Shown here in pieces: positions 7,289-14,930 of a DNA stretch of 22,530 nucleotides. Both the position numbers and the translations under genes were made by a program. Source of the DNA: Aalborgiella sp043740415 (GTDB lineage Bacteria > Pseudomonadota > Gammaproteobacteria > Burkholderiales > Burkholderiaceae_C). The DNA lies in assembly GCA_043740415.1 (NCBI GenBank), contig JAYUCJ010000198.1:1-22530 (forward strand). Reading direction: 5' to 3'. Below the pieces are notes generated by a model. It searched no databases, was not told where the DNA came from, and saw only the letters and a program-made list of their open reading frames with translations. Positions within the stretch are counted from its first letter, which is position 1. Every line of letters starts with the position of its first letter.

Positions 7289-7309
7289 GGCTACGGGCTA
7301 CGGGCTACG
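7284..7309. repeat. 7-bp tandem repeat CTACGGG, about 3.7 copies
   Basis: Three perfect CTACGGG units plus CTACG start within the right arm of the palindrome at 7199-7288 and run out of it towards the DUF1566 gene. Because the first unit belongs to the palindrome arm, the others probably arose by local duplication of its end. Confidence 0.85.
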
Positions 7310-7324
7310 CTAGTCACATATTGA

Positions 7325-8110
7325 TTAATTACAACCAATGGAGCGACAACTTGTTTCGCACTTACCGATTCTGGCGTACTCGCCACTGGCAATGCCTTGC
7401 GATGTAAAGGACCCAATTCTGTCGCCACAGGAGGCCAAACAAGTCTGCTTCTGCGCTTCGCACATTTGACGAGCTTGGCGCTGCTGGTTTTCGTTAGTTT
7501 GCTTTTCGGTCTGAGCGTTTTCATTTTTCGAAGTAATCTTTGAGTATTCTTTGGTAAATTCTTTTATGTCTTTTTGAAGCCCTCCACTTACCAAACGTAC
7601 TCTGGCGACTATGGCTGCATGCCCACCTTTTGCACTCTCAACAATTCGTCCATTTTCGAAATGTACCGTCCAAGCACGCAATGGCTCGCTAGCAACAGTA
7701 GTTGAAGTCCAAAAATCATCTGAGTATGCAATCTTATTACTCACCAACAAGTTTGTTGAACCTTTACAACTAGTTTGAACTACAGCCATCGATTCGGATT
7801 TTGTTGGTATTCGCCAATTAGTTTTGTCTAAAAATAAACTGCGGTTAGCAGTCGCCATTGCTTCAAACCAGTCTACTTCAACAGCCTTTCCACTACACAC
7901 GCCATTCCATTCTTTTCCTTCTGGACAGCGCTTCCAAATTACCCCATTGCGCGGATCAGTCACAGTGCCGTTATTGTTATCAATAAACCCATCAAAAAAA
8001 GTACACGCTGACTGGGCTTGCAACGCAAAAACACTAACTAATACACCCAATATCAGCCGATAGCCGATAGCCGATAGCCAGTTTGTTGCGGTCTTCCTCG
8101 AAGCGTTCAT
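7325..8110 (-). CDS. Secreted DUF1566 (Lcl_C) domain protein with Cys-rich tail
   Basis: A protein of about 261 residues of unknown function. An ATG at 8152 is also in frame, but the ATG at 8110 (GAAAGA about 6 bases upstream) gives a standard signal peptide ending ALQAQSA. Residues about 38-170 show the DUF1566 pattern: FIDNNNGTVTDPRNGVIWKR, WFEAMATANRSLFLDKTNWR, then WRIPTKSESMAVV, FWTSTTV and ARVRLVSGG. This C-type-lectin-like fold occurs in many secreted bacterial proteins. A charged, probably coiled-coil stretch follows (KDIKEFTKEYSKITSKNENA). The tail holds six cysteines (MCEAQKQTCLASC, KCETSCRSIGCN), suggesting disulphides. The signal-peptide coding DNA carries a 7-bp tandem repeat. 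It lies downstream of uvrA on the same strand. Confidence 0.8.
   Translation of the reverse strand: MNASRKTATNWLSAIGYRLILGVLVSVFALQAQSACTFFDGFIDNNNGTVTDPRNGVIWKRCPEGKEWNGVCSGKAVEVDWFEAMATANRSLFLDKTNWRIPTKSESMAVVQTSCKGSTNLLVSNKIAYSDDFWTSTTVASEPLRAWTVHFENGRIVESAKGGHAAIVARVRLVSGGLQKDIKEFTKEYSKITSKNENAQTEKQTNENQQRQARQMCEAQKQTCLASCGDRIGSFTSQGIASGEYARIGKCETSCRSIGCN
8055..8079. repeat. 7-bp tandem repeat AGCCGAT, about 3.6 copies, in signal-peptide coding region
   Basis: Three perfect AGCCGAT units plus AGCC lie within codons for residues about 11-18 of the DUF1566 protein (LSAIGYRL). The unit is not a multiple of three, so gain or loss of one copy would shift the frame. Confidence 0.85.
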
Positions 8111-8192
8111 GGTTTGTCTTTCTATTTGTGATGCAACGGCCACATTAGCCATTACTGAATAAATGATACTTTAAAATTGGTTACTTTTTGAC

Positions 8193-11100
8193 TTACTTCC
8201 TTGCCAAAACTGCCTTCAAAGCCACCCCCGTGTGAGTTTTCAGCTTGACCACGCCTTCGGGCGTTGTGGCCGCCACCACCTGACCACCGGCTTTACCACC
8301 GTCTGGGCCGAGGTCGATGACCCAGTCGGCTTCGGCAATCACGTCCAGATCGTGCTCGATCACCACCGCGCTGTGGCCGCCGTTGACCAGGCGGTGCAGC
8401 ACGTGGATGAGTTTTTCAACATCAGCCATGTGCAGGCCGACCGTTGGCTCGTCCAGAACATACAGGGTGTGCGGCGGTTTTTGGCCACGGCGGGTGATGT
8501 CGTCGCGCACTTTGGAGAGTTCCGTCACCAGCTTGATGCGCTGCGCCTCGCCACCGCTGAGGGTGGGTGAGGGCTGACCTAGCGTCAAATAACCCAGCCC
8601 CACGTCTTTGAGCAGCTGCAGCGGGTGGCTGATGTTGGGCATGGCGGCGAAGAAGTCGACCGCTTCGTCCACCTCCATCTGCAGCACGTCGCCAATGCTT
8701 TTGCCTCGCCAGGTGACAGCCAGCGTTTCTGGGTTGAAGCGGGCACCGTGGCAGACCTCGCATTTGACCTTCACATCGGGCAAAAAGCTCATGGCGATGG
8801 TGCGAATACCTTGGCCGTCGCAGCCGGAGCATCTACCATCGCCAGCGTTGAAGCTGAAACGACCGGCAGCGTAACCGCGTGCTTTGGCTTCCAGCGTTTC
8901 GGCAAACAGCTTGCGGATGGTGTCCCAAAAGCCGATATAGGTGGCGGGGCAACTGCGCGGGGTTTTGCCGATGGGGGTTTGGTCGACTTCCAGCACGCGA
9001 TCCACCGTGGCGTAGCCCGACACTTCCGCGCAACCGACCCAGACCGGATGTTTGCCAGCGGCAGCCGCGTCACGCCCGGCTTTGGTCGCCTTCTGAGCGA
9101 CGGCGGCATGGACGTTGGTCAGCATCACCTCGCGCGCCAGGGTGGATTTACCGGAGCCGGAGACGCCGGTGATGGCGACCAGACGCTGCAAAGGGATCTG
9201 TACGTTGACGTTTTGCAGGTTGTGCATGGTCGCGCCCTGAACGTCAATCCAAGCCTGACTTTCAACGTGTTCGACGGTTCGGCGGGTTTGCAGGGGGTGC
9301 TTGATGGCGTGCATCAGGTAGCGGCCGGTTTGTGAGTCTGGTGCATTCATCACGTCCTCTACCGTACCTTCAGCCACTAATCGGCCACCGCGCTTGCCGG
9401 CGCTGGGGCCGATGTCGATGATGTGCGAGGCGGCGCGTATGGTGTCCACGTCATGCTCCACCACCACCAGCGTGTTGCCTTTGTCGCCCAGCTTGTGCAG
9501 GGCGCGCAGCAAAATCTGGTTGTCGCGGGCATGCAGGCCGATGGTGGGCTCGTCCAGCACGTAGCAGACCCCTTGTAGGTTGCTGCCCAGCTGTGCGGCC
9601 AGGCGGATGCGCTGAGCCTCGCCACCGCTGAGGGTGGGCGCGCCACGGTCCAATGTGAGATAGCCCAGCCCGACTTCTTCCAGAAACTCCAGCCGACCCT
9701 TGATTTCAGGGATCAAATCGCGGGCAATGTCCATTTCGCGCTGGCTCAAACGCCCTGCGACTTGCAGTTTGGCGATCCAGTGGTGGATATCTGTCACGCT
9801 GAGCGCGGCGATGTCGGTGATTCCAATGCCTTCTATATGGCCTTCTGTTTTATCAGAATAAGCACCAAACTTCACCGCACGCGCCATCAAGTTCAGGCGT
9901 GTGCCGCTGCAACTGGTACAGGCGTGGGTGGTGACATCGTCCGCATCGGGCTCGGCAAAGGTTTGCTCGCGGCCACCGTTGTCTTCCTTCACCGAGTCGT
10001 CAAACACCTTGCGCTGATCTTTGGTCAGTTGCACGCCGGTGCCGACGCAATCGGGGCACCAGCCGTGTTTGCTGTTGTAGCTGAAGAGGCGCGGATCCAG
10101 CTCGGCATAGCTGGTGCTGCAAACGGGGCAGGCGCGTTTGGTGGAAAACACGCTCAGTTTGCCAATGTTTGAGGTTTCAGTGCCGTTTTCCATGGCAGTA
10201 CGCAGACCGGCCAGATCGCTCAGCACATACACCACGCCTTTGCCGTGCTCCAGGGCCACGCTCAGGGCCAATCGCAGAGCTGCTTCGTTGTCGGGCGTGA
10301 TATCCAGGCTCGCCACCGGCAGCTCGATGCTGTGTTCTTTGAAGCGGTCAATCCGCGGGAAACCGGTGGTCGGCAAAAAATTGCCATCCACCCGCAGATG
10401 GGTGTAGCCACGCGGGCGCGCCCAGTCGGCCAACTCGGTGTAAACACCTTTGCGGTTGATGACCAGCGGGGCCAGCAAGCCGATGTGCTGGCCTTTGAAG
10501 TTTTTCAGCAACTGCGAGACGATGCTGTCTGGCGTTTGCGGCTGCACGGCGGCTCCGTCGTGGATGCAGTGCTGGATACCCAGCTTGACGTAGAGCAGGC
10601 GCAGGAAATGCCAGACTTCGGTCGTGGTGCCGACGGTGGATTTGCGGCCGCCCCTGCTGAGCCGCTGCTCTATCGCCACCGTGGGTGGGATGCCGTAGAC
10701 CGCATCGACCTCAGGCCGCCCAGCGGGTTGCACGATGCTGCGGGCGTAGGCGTTCAAGCTTTCCAGGTAGCGACGTTGACCTTCGTTGAACAAGATGTCA
10801 AACGCCAGCGTGGACTTGCCCGAACCGCTGACGCCAGTGACGACCGTGAATTTACCGTGTGGGATGTTGACACTCAAAGACTTTAGATTGTGCTCTTTGG
10901 CGTTGACGATCTGGATGTGTGTGTTTTCGGCATGGACAGGCGGTGTCAAGACCTGCGTAGGCATGACCCAGCCGCCCTTCTCCGATGCGATGTTATTGCC
11001 GAATCCCAACGCGCTGTCGTAATCACGCAGGGCTTTGCCGGTGTGTGAGCTGGGATGCCGACGCAAGTCGTCCGGCGTACCGACGGCGACGATCTCGCCG

Positions 11101-13973
11101 CCCGCCTCGCCACCTTCAGGACCCAGATCGACCAGCCAGTCGCTGGACCGGATCACATCCAGGTTGTGCTCGATGATGATGAGGGAGTGGCCGGCATCCT
11201 GCAGCTTGCGCAGGGCGCGCATGAGCTTGGCGATATCGTCGAAGTGCAAACCCGTGGTGGGCTCGTCAAAGAGGAACAACGTGCCTTTTTTGGCAATGGG
11301 TTGCCGGCTTGAGCTGCCGCTCTTGGCGGCTTCGGCTAAAAAGCCAGCCAGTTTGAGCCGCTGCGCTTCACCGCCTGAGAGCGTGGGCACGGGTTGGCCG
11401 AGTTTGACGTATTCCAGACCCACATCGACGATGGGTTGCAGGGCGCGGATGACATCGCGGTCCGTGGCAAATATCTTGGCTGCTTCACTCACGGTCAAGG
11501 CCAGAACATCTGCCACATTGAGGCTTTTGCCTTGGCGTTCGATGCGTACTTCCAGCACCTCGGGGCGGTAGCGCAGGCCGTTGCAGTCCTGGCAACGCAA
11601 ATACACATCGCTCAAAAACTGCATTTCAATATGCTCGAAGCCCGAACCACCGCACAGGGCGCAGCGGCCATCGCCGCTGTTGAAGCTGAATTTGGAGGTG
11701 GTGTAGCCACGTTGTTTGGCCAAAGGTGCCTGCGCAAACAGCTCGCGCACGGCATCCCAAGCGCCCACATAGCTGGCGGGGTTGGAACGGGCGGTTTTAC
11801 CGATAGGGGACTGGTCGACAAACACCACGTCACTGAGGTGATCGGCGCCCAACAAACGATCATGCAAACCCGGCGTATCGGTCGCTTTGCCGAAGTATCG
11901 GAGCAATGCGGGAGCCAAAATATCCTGCACCAGACTTGACTTGCCCGACCCGCTAACACCGGTGATGGTCACCAGGCGTTGCAAAGGCAGGTCAACCGTG
12001 ACGTTTTTGAGGTTGTGCTCGCGCGCGCCTTCCAGAATCAGGCGCGGTGTGCTGTCGCTGACCAAACGCTGGAAACCCATGCCGATTTGCTTGCGGCCAC
12101 CCAGATAAGCACCGGTCAAGGTGTCGGCGTGGCGCAACTGCTCCGTCGTCCCATCAAACACGATTTGGCCACCGCGCTCGCCTGGACCGGGGCCCATGTC
12201 GATCATTCGGTCGGCAGCCAGCATCACCGCCGGGTCATGCTCGACCACCACCAGGGTGTTACCCGCATCGCGCAGGCGCAGCATGGCCTGGGTGATGCGC
12301 CCCATGTCGCGCGGGTGCAGGCCGATGCTGGGCTCGTCGAGCACAAACAAGGTGTTCACCAAGGAGGTGCCCAAAGCTGTGGTGAGGTTGATGCGCTGCA
12401 CTTCGCCGCCGCTCAGGGTGCGGCTTTGGCGGTCTAAACTGAGGTAGCCAATACCCACATCACACAGGTACTTGAGGCGGGTGTTGATTTCTTCATGCAA
12501 CATCGCCAACGCTTGCTGGTCGCCTGAGGTCGCACTGCGCGAGGTATCCGCGCCGACCGCTTGCTCTACAACTTGCCGGCCAAAGAACAGCCGCAGCTTG
12601 TCAATCGACAGCAGCATCAGATCGTGCTGACACAAACCCGGCAGGGCTTCCAGTTGCTCGCGCGACCAGGCTGTGCCGTTGGGCAGGAAGCGCTTGGCGG
12701 GAGCCAGCACGGTATCGGCGTCGGGCTTACTACCGATGCGCCAGATCAGACTCTCGGTTTTCAGGCGCGCACCATCGCAGGTTTCGCAGGTGGTGTAGCT
12801 GCGGTATTTAGACAGCAACACGCGGATGTGCATTTTGTAGGACTTGGTCTCCAGGTACTCAAAAAAGCGTTTGACGCCAAACCAGTGCTGGTTCCACTTG
12901 CCGTTCCAGTTGGGAGAGCCGTTGATGACCCAGTGCTTGTGCTCTGCGGTCAGTTTGTAATAGGGCGTGTCGCGCGGGATGCCCGCTGCTTCGGCATGGC
13001 GCATCAGGTCGTCCTGGCACTCTTTCCAGGCGGGGGTCTGCATGGGTTTGATGGCACCAGCGCGCAGGGTCAACTTGTCGTTGGGGATGACCAAGCCGTA
13101 GTCCACACCAATGACGCGGCCAAAACCTTTGCACTTTTCGCAAGCACCGACGGGGGAATTAAAAGAAAAAGCAGAGGGAATGGGGTCGGCATAGCGATGG
13201 TCGCTCTCGGGGCAATGCAAACCGGTGGAGAACTTCCACATCGCTCCCACCTCATCACCGATAGCGCCGGCATAGACATTGGCGCGACCGCTGCCGCGTT
13301 TGAGCGCCACTTCAATTGCCTCTACGACGCGGGATTTTTCGGTAGTGCCTATCCGGAAGCGATCAGCCACCACATCCAGCAATTTGCGCGGCCCAGTGAC
13401 CGTTGCAACATCGCGTTCCGCCTGCACTTTGGTGAAGCCACTGGCAGACAGCCACTGGGTAACTTCTTCAGCGGTGGTTTGAGCTGGCAGTTCGACCGGA
13501 AACGTCACTGCCAGCCGTGGATCGTCTCCCATAGTAGCAGCACGCGCCATCATCTGCGCATAAATCGATTCCGAGGAGTCGTGCCGAACCAGCAGCGCTG
13601 TATCGCGGTCAAACAGCTGTGCCGCCCGTGCGAAATAGAGCTTCAGGTGATCGTTCAACTCGGTCATGGTGCCGACCGTTGAACGCGAGCTGCGGACTGG
13701 ATTGGTCTGATCTATGGCAATCGCGGGTGGCACGCCATCAACACGGTCTACTGCTGGCTTGTCCATGCGGTCTAAAAATTGCCGCGCATAGGCCGAGAAG
13801 GTTTCAACGTAGCGACGTTGTCCCTCTGCGAACAAGGTATCGAACACCAGACTTGATTTACCGGAACCACTGGGCCCCGTCACAACGGTTAATTCACCAG
13901 TGCGGATATCAAGATCGAGATTTTTGAGATTATGCTGACGCGCACCGCGAATGCGGATGGTTCCCTGTGCCAT
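8193..13973 (-). CDS. uvrA: Double-length UvrA-like excinuclease subunit A (fused tandem)
   Basis: At 1926 residues this is about twice a normal UvrA (about 940) and consists of two UvrA units end to end. UvrA finds bulky DNA lesions and loads UvrB in nucleotide excision repair. Four ABC cassettes are complete. Walker A: 33-41, 672-680, 1047-1055, 1603-1611. Signatures LSGGE(V/A)QR: 520, 865, 1448, 1805. Walker B DEP boxes: about 547, 903, 1474, 1841. Zinc-type cysteine pairs lie at 278/281, 396/399, 771/774 with 794/797, 1282/1285 with 1306/1309, 1352/1355, and 1715/1718 with 1738/1741. In unit 1 the pair that should precede 278/281 is reduced to one Cys (254, in CPESDH), while unit 2 is intact. 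RKGVYTELADWARPRGY (from 1174) looks like a UvrB-binding domain; the equivalent part of unit 1 is poorly conserved. It may act alongside, not instead of, a standard UvrA. ATG 13973 opens directly into the conserved start. Confidence 0.93.
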   Translation of the reverse strand: MAQGTIRIRGARQHNLKNLDLDIRTGELTVVTGPSGSGKSSLVFDTLFAEGQRRYVETFSAYARQFLDRMDKPAVDRVDGVPPAIAIDQTNPVRSSRSTVGTMTELNDHLKLYFARAAQLFDRDTALLVRHDSSESIYAQMMARAATMGDDPRLAVTFPVELPAQTTAEEVTQWLSASGFTKVQAERDVATVTGPRKLLDVVADRFRIGTTEKSRVVEAIEVALKRGSGRANVYAGAIGDEVGAMWKFSTGLHCPESDHRYADPIPSAFSFNSPVGACEKCKGFGRVIGVDYGLVIPNDKLTLRAGAIKPMQTPAWKECQDDLMRHAEAAGIPRDTPYYKLTAEHKHWVINGSPNWNGKWNQHWFGVKRFFEYLETKSYKMHIRVLLSKYRSYTTCETCDGARLKTESLIWRIGSKPDADTVLAPAKRFLPNGTAWSREQLEALPGLCQHDLMLLSIDKLRLFFGRQVVEQAVGADTSRSATSGDQQALAMLHEEINTRLKYLCDVGIGYLSLDRQSRTLSGGEVQRINLTTALGTSLVNTLFVLDEPSIGLHPRDMGRITQAMLRLRDAGNTLVVVEHDPAVMLAADRMIDMGPGPGERGGQIVFDGTTEQLRHADTLTGAYLGGRKQIGMGFQRLVSDSTPRLILEGAREHNLKNVTVDLPLQRLVTITGVSGSGKSSLVQDILAPALLRYFGKATDTPGLHDRLLGADHLSDVVFVDQSPIGKTARSNPASYVGAWDAVRELFAQAPLAKQRGYTTSKFSFNSGDGRCALCGGSGFEHIEMQFLSDVYLRCQDCNGLRYRPEVLEVRIERQGKSLNVADVLALTVSEAAKIFATDRDVIRALQPIVDVGLEYVKLGQPVPTLSGGEAQRLKLAGFLAEAAKSGSSSRQPIAKKGTLFLFDEPTTGLHFDDIAKLMRALRKLQDAGHSLIIIEHNLDVIRSSDWLVDLGPEGGEAGGEIVAVGTPDDLRRHPSSHTGKALRDYDSALGFGNNIASEKGGWVMPTQVLTPPVHAENTHIQIVNAKEHNLKSLSVNIPHGKFTVVTGVSGSGKSTLAFDILFNEGQRRYLESLNAYARSIVQPAGRPEVDAVYGIPPTVAIEQRLSRGGRKSTVGTTTEVWHFLRLLYVKLGIQHCIHDGAAVQPQTPDSIVSQLLKNFKGQHIGLLAPLVINRKGVYTELADWARPRGYTHLRVDGNFLPTTGFPRIDRFKEHSIELPVASLDITPDNEAALRLALSVALEHGKGVVYVLSDLAGLRTAMENGTETSNIGKLSVFSTKRACPVCSTSYAELDPRLFSYNSKHGWCPDCVGTGVQLTKDQRKVFDDSVKEDNGGREQTFAEPDADDVTTHACTSCSGTRLNLMARAVKFGAYSDKTEGHIEGIGITDIAALSVTDIHHWIAKLQVAGRLSQREMDIARDLIPEIKGRLEFLEEVGLGYLTLDRGAPTLSGGEAQRIRLAAQLGSNLQGVCYVLDEPTIGLHARDNQILLRALHKLGDKGNTLVVVEHDVDTIRAASHIIDIGPSAGKRGGRLVAEGTVEDVMNAPDSQTGRYLMHAIKHPLQTRRTVEHVESQAWIDVQGATMHNLQNVNVQIPLQRLVAITGVSGSGKSTLAREVMLTNVHAAVAQKATKAGRDAAAAGKHPVWVGCAEVSGYATVDRVLEVDQTPIGKTPRSCPATYIGFWDTIRKLFAETLEAKARGYAAGRFSFNAGDGRCSGCDGQGIRTIAMSFLPDVKVKCEVCHGARFNPETLAVTWRGKSIGDVLQMEVDEAVDFFAAMPNISHPLQLLKDVGLGYLTLGQPSPTLSGGEAQRIKLVTELSKVRDDITRRGQKPPHTLYVLDEPTVGLHMADVEKLIHVLHRLVNGGHSAVVIEHDLDVIAEADWVIDLGPDGGKAGGQVVAATTPEGVVKLKTHTGVALKAVLARK

Positions 13974-13986
13974 GAATGTGTTCTTT

Positions 13987-14048
13987 CCTAGATCGAGTCA
14001 CGATTCTAGGCAAGAAATTAGACGATGGTTAAAGATTTCTAATTAACC
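13987..14048 (-). promoter_or_regulatory. Nested inverted repeats in the uvrA leader
   Basis: Three inverted repeats are packed into the 99-bp gap before uvrA: CCTAGATCG-N5-CGATTCTAGG (13987-14010, one bulged base); AATTAGA-N15-TCTAATT (14016-14044); and GGTTAA-N10-TTAACC (14027-14048), which overlaps the second. The first includes the presumed AGGA Shine-Dalgarno of uvrA in one arm, so its hairpin could limit translation. No LexA-type CTGT-N8-ACAG box was seen. An operator, an RNA switch or chance in AT-rich DNA are all possible. Confidence 0.35.
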
Positions 14049-14072
14049 TTCTAATCAATCAAAAATGCAACT

Positions 14073-14549
14073 TCAAACACTACCACAAAGCGCATTTTCT
14101 AAAGCCAATGACTTTTCTGCACCAGCAGCATCTTTGATTTTCGGGAAAAGTTGAACCAGTTGAGAGTAACTACCTGCAGCCTCAACCGCTAAATTTAAAC
14201 GAAAACCGCGAAAACCCATGCTTGCCGTTAGTTTCGTTGCCAATGGATAGGCTACTTTGTAGCGAGACTGAGCCGCTTCTAAATCTACAAAACCGCCCAA
14301 TTGTTCTTTCGGCTTGGATTCTGATACAACATTCGTTTTACCCGAGTCCAAGACTGGAGAAATAAGTCCCAAAGCAATTAATTGATCTGCGTCTGCTTGG
14401 GTAAATCCTAAACCAACCAGCATTAACAACACATCATCAAGCGTACGCTCACCGTTGAAAATTATTAACGCTGAGCGCTGCCTTGGACTTATAGGAATTG
14501 AACGATCACTGATCGCTTTTTTACCGGCTTCTGTTTTTGTTAATCGCAT
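14073..14549 (-). CDS. Hypothetical protein, 158 residues
   Basis: Not recognised with certainty. It starts MRLTKTEAGKKAISDRSIPI, followed by LSPRQRS-like SPRQRSALIIFNGERTLDDV and a helical segment LLMLVGLGFTQADADQLIAL. This resembles the N-terminal winged-helix-like region of small uncharacterised burkholderialean proteins that begin with L-T-x-x-G and have ISxRQRxALxxxNGxRT. The rest, about 85-158, is helical (YPLATKLTASMGFRGFRLNL, then EAAGSYSQLVQLFPKIKD) without a known motif or signal peptide. It is on the same strand as uvrA, 99 bases upstream of it, and rather AT-rich. No Shine-Dalgarno is visible before ATG 14549. Confidence 0.7.
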   Translation of the reverse strand: MRLTKTEAGKKAISDRSIPISPRQRSALIIFNGERTLDDVLLMLVGLGFTQADADQLIALGLISPVLDSGKTNVVSESKPKEQLGGFVDLEAAQSRYKVAYPLATKLTASMGFRGFRLNLAVEAAGSYSQLVQLFPKIKDAAGAEKSLALENALCGSV

Positions 14550-14648
14550 GTCAATTTCGTAATGTTACCCATAACTACATTAGACAACAAATTAAACTTT
14601 AAACAATGAGGTTAATCCATTAAATAGAATTTATATAGTTAACAAAAT

Positions 14649-14786
14649 TTAAGACACAATTGAATTTACTTGCGAAAAAGTCATGGAACCATGCTTTTCT
14701 CCAGTCATATCAATATCTCCACCCTTGCTAAGCAAATAAAGTGCCACCGCTGCAAATACTAAAAATCCCACAACTATTTTCCACAT
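14649..14786 (-). CDS. Small single-pass membrane protein, 45 residues
   Basis: An open frame from ATG 14786 to TAA 14649, preceded by AAGGA with 7 bases of spacing, which is one of the best ribosome sites in the window. The protein starts MWKIVVGFLVFAAVALYLL, a clear transmembrane segment (residues 4-19), and continues SKGGDIDMTGEKHGS to a short polar tail. Small burkholderialean proteins with a W-K-hydrophobic start and a GGD-x-D-M-x-G-E-K-H-G motif are familiar but unnamed. It probably sits in the inner membrane with its tail outside. It lies between the transporter terminator and the 158-residue hypothetical gene, all on the same strand. Confidence 0.72.
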   Translation of the reverse strand: MWKIVVGFLVFAAVALYLLSKGGDIDMTGEKHGSMTFSQVNSIVS

Positions 14787-14850
14787 GATATTTTCCTTGT
14801 AATGTTATATGCTAACTTATTCAGTATATGCGCTACAGCCTTGCAGACAT

Positions 14851-14874
14851 AAAAAAAGCCCTCCGAAGAGGGCC
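14851..14874 (-). terminator. Rho-independent terminator of the MHS transporter gene
   Basis: On the minus strand: stem GCCCTC, tetraloop TTCG, stem GAGGGC, then seven T. It lies 57 bases beyond the transporter stop codon, which is a normal distance. A perfect GC-rich stem with a UUCG loop makes this the clearest terminator in the window. Confidence 0.93.
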
Positions 14875-14930
14875 TTGGAGGAAGTCATAGCGTAACTACA
14901 ACTTCTTATCCGTGACTTACGTTCGACAAA

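Noticed and set aside
12561..13682. 373-codon plus-strand open frame opposite uvrA.
   Set aside because: It lies wholly within the conserved uvrA frame and shows no domain or ribosome site of its own.
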